From assembly GCF_025370935.1 (NCBI RefSeq), contig NC_133496.1:7662683-7726682 (forward strand): a DNA stretch of 64,000 nucleotides, in the 5' to 3' direction. Positions within the stretch are counted from its first letter, which is position 1. The number at the start of each line of letters is the position of its first letter. The position numbers and the translations under genes were made by a program. Source of the DNA: Choristoneura fumiferana. Taxonomy: Eukaryota > Arthropoda > Insecta > Lepidoptera > Tortricidae. Shown here piece after piece: positions 1-10,927 of this stretch. The notes under the pieces are model-generated. The model searched no databases. It was not told the DNA's origin and was given only the letters and a program-made list of their open reading frames with translations.

Positions 1-298
1 GATATTAGTTCAGCGACTTTTAAAAATAATAGAATCTTTAGATTTTCCCTTTGTCATACAAATTAAATAGTGTTATCAATGTACGCCATCCTAGAACCCA
101 ACTGACGTCGCCTGTCACCCTACAAATATCAAACATTTTGCTTTCCGTTGCTTCTTCGAATAAACTTTAAAGTGTAGGTACCTAATAGAAATAAAAATTA
201 CTTATTTTTAAAAGTCGCTGAACTATGTCGTTAATTTGAGAAGTACGTTATATAATTTTAATTCTTTGCTCCTGTGTCAGGCCACACCCGGTATTTTA
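1..298. mobile_element. Long-armed MITE, cut by window start
   Basis: Right part of the element seen whole at 44500-44866. Bases 6-29 (TTAGTTCAGCGACTTTT...) are the inverse of 204-228, and the right terminus, near 275-294, carries GCTCCTGTGTCAGGCC. The left terminus lies outside the window. Confidence 0.7.
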
Positions 299-319
299 TC
301 GATGTTTATGAAAATAGGC

Positions 320-575
320 TAAAGGTCATGTTGCTCGTAAGATGCGGGCATCTTCCTTGCTATTTCTGCCGCCAAGCAGCACTGCAGTGCTTAAGGTGCT
401 GTGTTCTGGCGGGGGAAAGTAAGACCGCTGGTGAAATTACTACCGCAAAGGAGCAGCATATAGCATCTGGCAGCGCATAGGCAATCATTTGATGTTGCAG
501 GTGTCCTAGGGTGCTCATTTACCATCAAGCGACCCACTTCCTTGTCTGCCAAACTATTTCCAAAAATAAATAAGA
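320..575 (+). repeat. Retroposon-like repeat (KAGCAGCACTGC family)
   Basis: Contains CAAGCAGCACTGCAGTGCTT, a GGTGAAATTAC block, TTGCAGGTGTC, TTACCATCAAGCGACCCACTT and a terminal TTGTCTGCC. The same block order occurs at 44897-45118, at 30870-31178 and, reversed, at 52845-53105. I read it as an old non-autonomous retroposon. It is not a gene: the open frames over it are short and differ between copies. Confidence 0.6.
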
Positions 576-1499
576 TTTACAAGCTCTTTTGCTGACTGTA
601 CCTTTTGTTGACTGTAACCTTAATAACCTGTTAAGTGTTAACCTATATATTACCATTTATAATAAAATTTCAAGTCAAATGAACACTGGGGATCAAAAAC
701 AAATAAACAAACAAGTAGGAGATGAATTTGAATTTAAAAAGATAATTAGATCCATTATTATCCTCAAAAATTAAGTTTAGAACCAAAATGAAAGATTTTT
801 GCCATTTATTTGAAACAAACAGTTTTTTTGTTTAATAAAAGCTTGTAAAAATAGTCTACTTGTCTCAAATGCGTCTAGATTGTTTCTTTAATTTCCCGTG
901 TCTCGTGTATAATACCCATTCTACAGTACCCATCAGTTCCATTTCCGTGACATCAATGGGCTCTTATGGGGAACAAGGACAGAAATAGGGAGAAAGGGTT
1001 TGCTTTTGATTGAAAGTCGAACTCAATTAGGAAAAGGCTTGACCGCTGCAAAATGAATTGGAAAACATTCGTAATATCTATGCTCAAACTTATAATCTGT
1101 GTTTAAATATTGCCGATGAGAACAGGGTTCCACAGGAAATGTTTAAAAAGAAATAGCGGAAGATGGTATTGTAATAACTTGGCCTATGGCCTCTCAAGCA
1201 GAGGATCGTAGATTTGATTCTAGGCTCGAATTTAAGCGTAGAATTGCTTCTATGTCTACTATGAGCTCTTCGGTGATGGAAAACATCTTTAAGAAACCTA
1301 AACACTTCTGCAATACAATTCTACGGTGTGCTATGCTGCAAATCTGCAAAACCTACAGTCATAGGAACTACAACCTTCTCATTCTGTGAAGAGACCTGGT
1401 ACCCAGCAGAGTGGGACATACACATCGGAGATAAGAATATAAGACAACGTGATATATAATGTTGTTCGGAACTCGTTACAAAAGGTCAGTTTTCTTTTA
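576..1499. other. No recognisable gene (copy B: 45119-46060)
   Basis: About 0.9 kb with only short frames in both copies. TGCTGACTGTACCTTTTGTTGACTG near 590-615 resembles the flank of the SINE bodies at 1890 and 60180, so part of it is probably SINE or LINE debris. The 67-codon frame at 1186-1389 is kept in both copies, but only because the copies are young. No domain is recognisable. Confidence 0.5.
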
Positions 1500-1852
1500 A
1501 AAGCTTTTATTTAGTTTCACTTGTCCCGTCGTCTGTAGTCAAATCTTGCAAGTTGAATTCGACCAACTTCCAGTAGTCGGATTTTCTTGAAATTTGGCTT
1601 GAGTAAATATAGTGAAAATATAATAATCTGGTATGACATCTTAGTGGTCTAACTAGCATAGTCTCTGCAGGACGGATCTCCTTGAAGGTTAATGGCATCG
1701 ACTTTAAATTTGGTGCATAAATGTATCGAAAATACAAACTGAGACATGGATGCACAGAAAAACCAGATAAAGGGACCAGCACTGGGAATCGAACCCAGGT
1801 CCTCAGCATTCCGTGCTGCATGCTTTAACCCCTACACCACTGCTGGACAAAT
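1500..1852 (-). mobile_element. tRNA-headed SINE (family 1)
   Basis: Read on the minus strand, 1852-1771 looks like a tRNA: A-box-like TGGTGTAGGGG, then B box GGTTCGATTCC. It is followed by a body continuing to about 1500. The head recurs at 46337-46413 and 58450-58523. Parts of the body recur at 60190-60420 and 53320-53440. The tRNA-like head lacks a proper anticodon arm and sits on a repeat body, so it is a SINE promoter and not a tRNA gene. Confidence 0.75.
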
Positions 1853-2103
1853 GCATAAATGTAGTTCGGATTACAATGCAAGTAGGTACAGTCAACAAAA
1901 GTACAGTCAGAAAAATAACTTTTATTAAAATTATTTTTATTAACAAAAAACTTATTCTTTCTCATTTGAGTCTTCTGGAAAACAAAGATAACTGACGAGC
2001 CCCAAGCGACATTACACAAGCACCAATGTCTGGCACAACAAAGCGTGCATAAATATCTGGTACGACTCTATTTTTAGGGCCTATAGGACGTGTCAGATAT
2101 TAA

Positions 2104-2559
2104 GGCTGCGGCTCCACTGAGGCGGAGACGAGCGGAACGGAGAGGAGACGTCTATATCGATCGACCAATCCCTACACATCTGACGATAATGAGGCGGAGA
2201 TGAGATGTGGATTCACACACATACACACACACACACACAAACATCACGCATGTATTCCCAAATGGGGTAGGCAGAGCACACGAAACGTTACCACTTCGGA
2301 GCCACTTTTAGCAATTTTAGGTTTTAAGTTTGACAAAAACGGTACAATAGTGACAGGTTGCTAGCCTGTCACCTACGGTATACCTTAATCTATATCCTCA
2401 GTCGCCTCTTACGACATCCACGGAAGAAATGGAGAGGTGTAATTCTAACCCGACACCACACGGGTGATGTTTTAGATGTGGATTCAACTAATATGATTGG
2501 TCGATCCCTACACGGCTCCTATCCGCTCCGCTCGTCTCCGCCTCAGCGGAACCGCAGCC
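2104..2559. mobile_element. PIF/Harbinger-like MITE
   Basis: Starts GGCTGCGGCTCC and ends with its inverse, GG(A/T)(A/G)CCGCAGCC. The arms match for about 50 bases with few mismatches. It is flanked by TAA on each side (2101-2103 and 2560-2562), the three-base TWA duplication typical of PIF/Harbinger elements. It has no transposase and holds a nested retroposon at 2216-2473. Confidence 0.8.
2216..2473 (-). mobile_element. Retroposon nested in the MITE
   Basis: Flanked by perfect 13-base repeats AGATGTGGATTCA (2203-2215 and 2474-2486), the target-site duplication. The (CA)n at its left is a (TG)n tail when read on the minus strand, so the element points left. The same family occurs at 46768-47013 (same insertion, duplicated) and at 63227-63469 (separate insertion). 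Confidence 0.85.
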
Positions 2560-2639
2560 TAATGCCGGTGACCTGTATTATTTATAAAAACAACGCCCGA
2601 ATGAAATTTAACCGAGTAAATTTTTACCCCAAATGCTCG

Positions 2640-3096
2640 AATGCTCAAAGCAGCAGCGGAGACCATGTTCTTCTTCCATGCAAAGTTTGTCATAAATTAT
2701 TCACAAAATTAACTTTAGTCCTGCGAAAACTTGACAAATCGTGAAATTTAACGGTAGATGTGAAATTTAAATAAGTCATTTGAAACGCGTCTAGTCCTGG
2801 CTCTCGGGAAATTGCTTTCCTTACCTGCCACAGCGATAAATACTGAGAGAATACTTTGAAAATGAAACTACTGTGAGACACTCATATTACCTCTAATGCT
2901 AAGGAATGAAATTCGCTCCGATCATTCTGTATCTCCGGTTAGTCATGGTAGGCTACCCAACGAAGGAAAGTCAGGAGGAAAAACTCGTGTATTAACGAAT
3001 TTTGGCGTAGTTGTAGGTAATGATGTTTAGTTTAGTTTTGATAGGTATATATATAGGTGTTCCATTTTTTTAGTTCTTCGTAAATAACTCGTTAAC
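2640..3096. other. No recognisable gene (copy B: 47160-47637)
   Basis: Non-coding sequence kept in both copies of the duplicated segment. I see no domain, repeat head or RNA structure. The stretch 2690-2881 is open on the minus strand in both copies but has no recognisable product. Confidence 0.4.
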
Positions 3097-3690
3097 GCTG
3101 GCCCACAGCAAATAATGTTCCTTCTAAAACATAAGTAATCTACATAAAATTGTCTACAAAAAAGAATCTATATTTTTTTTTCTCTGAGATCAATATTTCA
3201 CGAGATATGGCGGGAAGACGATGGACAATATAAAATAAGCACATTTTTTTACTCTTTCACGCAGAAGCTATTGAACAAATTTGCATGAAATTCGCATACA
3301 GGTAATATAATATCCTGTATTAACGTATAGGCTACTTTTTTCTTTGCCCGCGACTTCGCTCGCGCAGAATTATAGTATATGTAGTTTATAATTTTGTGAC
3401 CTTTTTGATCCCACAGGAACCATAGATTTTTCTGGAATAAAAAGTAGCCTTTATTTGAATCCAGGCTATTTATTACCTGTATGGCAAATTTCATACAAAT
3501 CCGTTTAGTAGTTTCTGCGTGAAAGAGTAACAAATATCCATCCATCGCCATGCTTAAAGAAATGTGCTTGTTTTTTATTGTCCATCTTCTTCTCGTGAAA
3601 TATTGATCTCATAGAAAAAATACATAGAATCCTTTTTATAGAAGTTTTTATATAAATTAATAAGTTTTTTTTTGCAGTGGGCCAGCGCAC
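3097..3690. repeat. Foldback repeat with 'GACTTCGCTCGCG' loop
   Basis: 3097-3338 is broadly the inverse of 3432-3690: both arms carry the GCTGGCCCAC(A/T)GCAAA block, a GAGATCAATATTTCACGAGA block, GATGGACAATA and TTTCACGCAGAA. The loop carries CCCGCGACTTCGCTCGCGCA, a hallmark of a very common moth and butterfly repeat that also occurs alone at 56195-56430. Copy B is 47638-48395. Confidence 0.75.
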
Positions 3691-3807
3691 ACGAGTATTT
3701 TAGCGTTTTTTGTATTAGTGTAAGTTTATGTTTGTTTCAGTTGTACCTACCTTGGCACGTACTAAAACCACATGTTATTATTAATTTTATTGTAACTAAA
3801 CTGTATG

Positions 3808-4087
3808 AATTCTGAATAAATATAAATATCATGGGACAAATTGACACCAATTGACCTAGTCCCATACTAAGAAAAGGTTGTATTATGGATACTAGGCAAC
3901 GGATAAACATACTTAGGTATAAAGATAAATAAATACATACTTACATATAATATAAATATTAAACATCCAAGACCCGAGAAAAAACAATCATTCGTATTTT
4001 TAATACAAATATCTGCGCCGACCGGGGATCGATCCTGGGACCTCAAGCTTCGTAGTCAGGTTCTCTAACCACTTGGCTATCCGGTTT
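3808..4087 (-). mobile_element. tRNA-headed SINE (family 2)
   Basis: On the minus strand: A-box-like TAGCCAAGTGGTT near 4075, B-box-like block near 4030, then a body ending in ATTTATTTATTC-like tail at about 3808. Family members: 48513-48788 (copy B), 5480-5733, 54646-54890 (plus strand, best preserved) and the tail at 54300-54375. Confidence 0.8.
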
Positions 4088-4249
4088 TGGCTTTTCTGTC
4101 AGAAATTAATATGGCTTATTATTATTATTATAATAATAAATACAACCCAGGGTTCTTTAAGGTTAGAGTGAAATCTGTCACAGAACCTTTGGCCTCATCT
4201 GCACATTTTATCAGGTGATATAGGGGTCGATTATGAGCAGTTTTATGTT

Positions 4250-4410
4250 AAAAAAATAGATAACTCACGTCTTAAGTCGAGTTTAGCTTGACTTGTTTCG
4301 GGATAATAACAGTGCGCGTTTTGCAGTAGCCGCCATTCCTTTACTCCCAGAAGAGGGCTATGGATTAGCCTGAAACAGTCGAGCTAAAGTTATCCAGGTT
4401 TGTTTCAGTA
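4250..4410. repeat. Small foldback repeat (AACTCACGTCTTAA family)
   Basis: AGTTTAGCTTGACTTGTTTC near 4277 is roughly the inverse of GAAACAGTCGAGCTAAAG near 4372. Copy B lies at about 48955-49110. A relative in the other orientation lies at 53495-53605, with GGGCTACGAAATAGCCCGAA and TTAAGACGTGAGTTATCCG. Confidence 0.6.
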
Positions 4411-5205
4411 AATACTGTGAGAATACTTTTAAGATTCCAATCCATATTGGACCTTCGTGGGAACTATGGCCGAAGTCGTCTTATTTCGAGACAAAACACT
4501 ATTTATTTATTTATGAATTATGCTTTCTCTCATTCATTTTCTCTGCCAAAGAAATATTAAAAGAATTGCATTTCTAGCCATTTTCAGATGCTACTAAAAT
4601 GTGAGATATTTTGGTCATAAATCTCGTAAAAAACAAATGGTCCGTAAGGTATTTTTCAAATAATTGAGTTAGACGTGGGTTAATTTTATTTACTCACCTT
4701 ATTTTTTTAGTTATAAAACTAACAAGTTAAAGTAACATAAAATACTTATTTGCTAAAATCTTAAAAAGGTCTAAAGGTCTTTTCTTGTTTAAAACTAATT
4801 AACAAGTTACTTATCACTCGATGGTTTTTAATAAAAATGTAACGATATTATTTTCAGAAATTCTCAGTCTATACCCGAAGTTTAATGAAATTTGTCATAC
4901 TACAGAATAAAGTTCATTATCTTAGACTCCGTTCAGTTTGTCTTTGATATATCTGTCATGTAGATTATTATCAATCAGAGAGAGCACTGTCTAGCTTTTC
5001 TGTCGCTCATGTTTCATTTCAACGCTCGTTTCGTTCGTTTAGTTTCAACGTTATTATATTCTTCCTACGCTGCCTACCCATTAGTAGATTGGAATACGAA
5101 ATCATAGGCACTTTATTAGATTTTTTTTAGTAAAGTTTATTTATTTATTTAGAAAGTACATCCACATCATGTATATTACAATTTGAACCACATTATAAAC
5201 TATTT
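4411..5205. other. No recognisable gene (copy B: 49111-49913)
   Basis: AT-rich sequence, the same in both duplicate copies. I see no coding frame, RNA or terminal repeats. Confidence 0.5.
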
Positions 5206-5305
5206 NNNNNNNNNNNNNNNNNNNNNNNNNNNNNNNNNNNNNNNNNNNNNNNNNNNNNNNNNNNNNNNNNNNNNNNNNNNNNNNNNNNNNNNNNNNNNNN
5301 NNNNN
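5206..5305. other. Assembly gap of 100 N
   Basis: Exactly 100 unknown bases, the usual placeholder for a gap of unknown size. It falls where the copy A match ends, so the duplication boundary cannot be read here. Confidence 0.99.
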
Positions 5306-5479
5306 TCCATCGATAGTATCAATGGTTCCGATAAAGTCAAGACTGTCGGTTTAATTTGCCGCTATTTGTTAGCTGTTGTTTTAAGTTAGAAGTTGTATGA
5401 AATTGATAGCCGTCAAAAGAAGTCAATTCAATGTTATTATAGGTAGATGGCAGGCGAGTCAAAACTGCTGTATAGCTTC

Positions 5480-5733
5480 TTTAAATAAATAAATAAATAT
5501 CATGACACTTGACACAAATTGACCTAGTCCCAAACATAGCAATAGCTTGTACTATGGATACTAGACAACGGATAAACATACTTATATAGATAAACACATA
5601 CCTAAATACATATTAAAGATCCAAGACCCGAGAACAGACATTAGTATTATTCATACAAATATCTACCTCGGCCGGGAATCCGAATCTGGAACCTCAAGCT
5701 TCGTAGTCAGTTCTCTCACTGGCCATCCGGTCG
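5480..5733 (-). mobile_element. tRNA-headed SINE (family 2)
   Basis: Same family as 3808-4087: tail AATAAATAAATATCATG, the GACCTAGTCCCAAACA block, GGATACTAGACAACGG and a tRNA-like head ending at GGCCATCCGGTCGTCC. The head is more decayed than the others; TTCTCTCACTGGCCATCC has lost part of the A-box arm. Confidence 0.75.
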
Positions 5734-7146
5734 TCCAAACAATAATTAACTTATTATTTTTGGCGGTCTGTGGCAGGGGTTCCGATGGTACGATTTGGAG
5801 GACATTTTGTCTCTCTCGGTTTGAGTTTTATGCTCTTTTACATCGAGTGGTTGTTACCTCTATATTCTGAGTTGCTATGATCTGCCTCATAGGCAAGCAA
5901 TTTTTAACATAATATAAGCTAAAAAATCTATATTAAAGTTTACAAACAATACGTACATTTCAACAATAAATATAGAAAAACTTCACACAACATGAGCATG
6001 ATATGAAATTTAAAATTAACTTTATATATATTTTTAATTGGATTATAATATTATGTTATCATAGATCCATAATAAATAAAGATGACTCTTAATTTCACAC
6101 TTAAATATGTTCTTCCATCCATTTCCGCCGATTCTGGTACTTTCTACCGCCCCTCCGATATTTCCTGCCATTCTTCGCCCTCATCCATAACCTCAACAAT
6201 AGGTAATTCGCAATAAATGTGACCTCACTACAACGCCGGTAGAAATTAAAATATTTATAGCAAATCGGATCCATCCATCGTGCATGTGAGAATCCTTGTT
6301 TCCTTTTCTATTGAATCCAGGATGCGTGGATATAGCATGAATATTTATCATACACGTTGTCGGTCCAGTCGTAAACTGCATTTAATGCATTTTTATCTGA
6401 CACTAGAGTTTTAGTTTAGTTAGTGGCCGTAAGAGATCATTACTTCAGGTTTACGGCTGTTTTAGAGCTGCTCGTGAAATAATAGCTGATTGTGCGGAAT
6501 AGGTTTTTATCTCGAAGGCTGAATAAACGTGTAAGCGTGGTTCGACAATACACAAAATACAACATTACACAAAATAAATAATTTTAATTTGGTTTAATGT
6601 ATTCAAAAAACATTCAACCGTATTTTTGATTTCATACTAATACCTTCTTTTGACTGATAGTATATGTGTCTACTTAATTTTATATGTATTGTGTACACGT
6701 GTGTATACGTATGTTTTTTTATGCATCTCTTTATTTATTTAATACTGACCGCCCAAGATTCGCACTCACCCAACCGTGTACCAACCAATTAAGAAAATTC
6801 GTTGTCTCTCTCAGTAACTAAGCGCATTCGAAAGAATATTTTCGCAACTTATTCGCTTTTTTTTATTCTTACTGGAAGTGCCTTATTGATTCCTTCTATA
6901 TATTTATCGTAGAACTTTTAGTCGATACACTGTTTACATTCGTTTCTCACCCTGTCACCGAGATGTCCCACATAAGGCACAGTTCCCACGCACGTGTGCT
7001 GGAAAACATACGAGACAATAATTTATTAATTTGTTTTCCGCTAACGAACCGCGCTAATGCGAACTTCGATGCTTCTCAAGCACTTGGATGGGATTATGCG
7101 ATAGTGAGTTAAGAATGAATAAAGCTGTTAAATTGTCAAAAATTTA
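5734..7146. other. No recognisable gene
   Basis: About 1.4 kb of AT-rich sequence. The longest frames are near 60 codons and have no recognisable features. No repeat boundaries seen. Confidence 0.5.
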
Positions 7147-7218
7147 AAATAGACAATTAAGTTTGTTTAATTTCTGCTTATATGTAAGCAGAAATTAAAC
7201 AAACTAATTGTCTATTTT
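7147..7218. repeat. Near-perfect hairpin, 34-bp arms
   Basis: 7147-7180 pairs with 7185-7218 with one small irregularity (an extra A on the left). The loop is TATG. The predicted stem is long and has almost no bulges, unlike most animal pre-miRNAs. It may be a very small foldback element or a cruciform-prone site. Confidence 0.8.
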
Positions 7219-8435
7219 TGTTTTTTGACGTTGCGTCCCATAGATGGCCCACGTAGGCCCAGCACGTATTGGGAAGTTGTTGGGAATAGTTTTTTTTTAT
7301 GAATAAAAACGCACAGAATACCAAGAAATAGCCTGTAAAATTAAAAATACAAAAGATGCACACAGTAAATCCTCACCTACGTAACTTCAAAGAAACACAC
7401 TTTAATTTCAGATCTATTCGGCATTTTGTGATTTCAAACATTATTTCACAAGGGTTTTTAAAAATGAAGTCAGCGTTTCGTTAGCTCATAAACTTTTCTT
7501 CGAGAGTGTATCTTTTCATGCGTATTTGTATTATTGGCTGGCTCCATGTTACATCAAACTATTCAGATTTAGGTCCACTAATCATTATAGATTCTATAAA
7601 TGCGCATGTCGCTGAGATCCGACACCCATTCGATAACATAACCTGGATCATAAATCGATGAACTTTATAAAAAAACTTTTTTTTAAACGAACAAAATATT
7701 TACGTATTATAATTTAAAAAAAAACTGTTTCTTAAAGTGATGGTAAAGTTCTACTGTTTTTGAACCTCATTGTAATCCAAAGAGTAATAAAGGATCACGT
7801 AACAGAGGGTAAAGTGTCCTCCTCCATAATTCATCATAGCTGCAGTCAGTCAGACAATGTTGCAATACCAATTCATCGAAGTTTTGCTACAGCTTAAGCT
7901 TTTTGAGGGCGAAGTGACAAGCTATGCGCGAGTGGAGATTTTTGTTGAAAATTACAATCTTATGTGGCAACATGCACTCTGTATAACCCTATTTTGACCC
8001 TCGTAAAATAATCAAATTGGAAATGTTTAAAAAAATTTGTTGAATATTTGCAGCGCTGCATTTGCTCTACGAATAAAGAGTTAGATAGTTTTGATAAGTG
8101 TCTAACAATTTAAAGAAAAACAAAGCAGCAAGACAGTTGTAGCATAAGCCTAATCCTTTCAAATTAAAATGAAATTTAAAAAAATCCTAGCCTGTGTTTT
8201 CAAATCAAACAAATTGACCTAAATAGTTCCACAAGGGTTTACTAATGTTTCGGCGAATAACGTTTGGCAACCTGTTTCATTTCGCAACTTTTCATTTCCC
8301 AACTGTTTAATATTTTTGAAACTGTAAATATTTCAGGATTTTTATAAAACTAACCTTACCTAACCTAAAGGCTACACGATGGCCCTGAAATAAATCCTGA
8401 ATTATTTACAGTTTTAGAGTTTGCGAAATAAAACA
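7219..8435. other. No recognisable gene
   Basis: Non-coding by eye. The block at 8270-8310 (TTCGCAACTTTTCATTTCCC) and 8400-8450 (TTTGCGAAATAAAACAGG, TTGCGAAAAAAGGC) look weakly related in inverse, but no clear element boundary can be set. Confidence 0.45.
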
Positions 8436-8595
8436 GGATGCCAAACGTTACGTTGCGAAAAAAGGCAGTACTCGTTCCACAAGAGGCTGCTAGTAGAAAC
8501 TGGATCCGTCATGCCGCGGATAGATTGCGCTCATTGGGGGAGACCTATGTCCAGTCCAGCAGTGGACTGCTACAGGCTGATGATGATGATGATCT
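8436..8595 (+). mobile_element. LINE 3'-end remnant
   Basis: Encodes a decayed C-terminal end of an RTE-like LINE (HAADRLRSLGETYVQ, where related ends read W..A..R..W..LGEAYVQQW). It is followed by GATGATGATGATGAT (about 8578-8592), the simple-repeat tail these LINEs carry. Confidence 0.65.
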
Positions 8596-10724
8596 ATTCC
8601 AAAACCAATTCAAGCCTGCATCATGGGTCGTAGAAAACGAGTTCAAAAATAATAATAAACTTATAGTATTTAACGTATACATGTATTACAACCGTAAATC
8701 GAGTGCAGATATTCATTCATCACACAAATGCCTGCCCCTACCAGGACTTGAAGTCAAAAGCTCTTTTCATAATCACTAGGCTATCCACTTGTCGAATACA
8801 ATTCTAATCTCCACATTCCTTCTAAAATATTTTTGAAATTTACAGTTAGTTTTCTCAATCGTAAAGTACCTGAGTAGTTATTTACCTCCTTTATTTTCTT
8901 CTTCTGCTTTCAGCAATAGTTTTGTAGGCTATTGCTTGTAAATTAAACAGTTGCTTTTAGGTATCATATGAAAAAACTAAATTGTCTTGTCACTTATCCC
9001 ACACATCGATTGATTGACAGACGTAGCGCCGCAACTGTAGCCTGGCCTACCGACCCCCCCCGCACTCAAACTGTGAATGACTACAAAAGGGGTACTATAC
9101 CAGTCCTTGAAGTTTCAACTTACACTGGTTAGTGACACCCTGTTACATCTATTAGGAGGTTCGACGGCTTGTTTCTTAATGTATAATGACTTGTATTAGG
9201 CATTTAAATGGTTCCTGAAACTGTTGAAATTAATTCGCGTTCGACGAATGAATCAGTTAACAGAACTATACAAGGTTTGATTAGGGAATGAGATGATACG
9301 TCGTTGGTGGTAACTGTAGTTTTAATCTATGTTAATATGGGGTGGGTTCCCCGTAAAGCTCATTAAATCAAAGGCGCTTTGATTTGATAACTAATTAGTA
9401 AGCAATTCTGCGTTTAACATTAATGTCTTTGCATGTATTTAGTTCAGCTAAAATAGTATAGCGGGATAAAGAGCTACAGGAGCATCCTCTTGATAGAGAC
9501 AAGTGGTGGAAAGAGCAGGTATTATTCCATCAGTAGGCCATGTAATCAGTGTGGCGGGAAGGTGTTGGATGAGGAGAGCACTGGACCGAGATGAGTGAAT
9601 GCAGGATGCCTACAATCAGCACACTCAGCATTGGGTGGCTATGGGCTGAAGAAGAGGAAGGGCATGGAATATGCTAAGAAAAAAAATTTGAAATTTAAGT
9701 TTTCGTCAATTTAACATTTGTTTGTTTTATCTACGTAACTTTAACATTCTTATTGATTGCTTGTCAATTTTTTAACTACACTACAAAAAATGACCCAGAA
9801 TATTAGTTAAAATTAAATCACACCAGATATTTTGTAAATTTTATTTATTTTCATTTCAGTAAATTTAACACAAGTTCTTTAACATAATTAAATAGGAATT
9901 ACCTAAATGATCCATAGGTATGTACAAAATTACTCGACTTAATTAAATATATATACACAAAACCGTAGTCTAAATTTTCCTTTGGAATGCACAAATATTT
10001 GGACGGAACCATTTTCCATTGCTTATTCTAAAAATACTTATTAAATAAGTCATAGATAAGGAAGCAATTATAAAAACACAATTAAAATAAAATACTGTTA
10101 AATTCGTCAATTTCAATTGAACGAAAGAAATAATTTTAATTGCACGACGCATTGCACTTAAATAAATGTTTAATAACTTACTATAAATAAATATAATGTT
10201 AATTGGCCACAACTGAATCTGATTTTTATAAATAGGCTTCGTTCACAACTTCGCTTTAGTTGCTAAATTTCTATCCCATAGGAATTTTGTACATTAAATA
10301 TTATTTACATTAGTACATAGATAATCTTTCGCTTCTTAAGGAGGGTGGGAGTTGATGAGTGGTCTCAATCAGCCAAAATTTTGTTTTCATGTATAAAATG
10401 TTAGTTAAGTTACGAAAAACCTGAAAATAGTTTATTTAGAGTCGATAGTACAATCAACTACACTGTGCTTTAAAAACAATGTTGATCATTTAAAATTTAC
10501 CTATATAAAGTATTACTTTTTAGTCTTATTTTTTGGAATGTATGAAATGAATATCAAATATGAAAACATACACAACTAATATAATATAAACAATACCTAG
10601 TTAGATACATACCAAAAAAATAAACAGGAAGTTACATACATAACAAATAAATTAACAAGTCTGGAAAAATATATTCATTCAAATACCTACACACTTCGTC
10701 GCTTAGTAGCTACTTATAACCTAA
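8596..10724. other. No recognisable gene
   Basis: About 2.1 kb with no convincing frames. 9490-9670 looks purine-rich and may be LINE debris, but I cannot read a domain in it. GACCCCCCCCGCACTC at about 9051 is a short C run. Confidence 0.45.
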
Positions 10725-10927
10725 CCAACAAAAAGCTGGAAAACCCTCGACTGAACCGATTTTGATAAAACATAATAATATCTAAGAACTATCGCTAGAA
10801 TACCTGTTTTCAATTAAAAAAAACCGCATTCAAATCGGTCCACCCGTTTAAGAGCTACGGTGCCACAGACAGACAGACACAAACACAGACACACATAGCG
10901 GTCAAACTATTTCCGTCGGGGGTTAAA
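10725..10927. repeat. Common 'accaacaaaaagctgg' repeat
   Basis: Runs from AACCAACAAAAAGCTGGAAA through GACAGACAGACACAAACACA to TCCGTCGGGGGTTAAAAA. I recognise the ends as those of a dispersed moth and butterfly repeat. Non-coding. Confidence 0.5.

Larger units (their letters stand above)
1..5205 (+). repeat. Large duplicated segment, copy A
   Basis: The sequence reads nearly the same as 44571-49913, in the same orientation and order, with scattered substitutions and short indels. Base 5 aligns with 44571, and 5205, the last base before the gap, aligns with 49913. The sequence right of the gap (5306 on) does not resemble the sequence that follows copy B, so one boundary is hidden in the gap. 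The other lies beyond the window start. It could be a true segmental duplication or two haplotypes placed in one scaffold. Confidence 0.93.

Noticed and set aside
1771..1852. Possible tRNA on the minus strand
   Set aside because: The same head and body recur at 46337 and 58450, so it is a SINE promoter.
5183..5389. Open frame across the gap
   Set aside because: Half its codons are N; the frame means nothing.
9490..9670. Possible LINE end
   Set aside because: Purine-rich but no VQQW-type end, tail or motif could be read in any frame.
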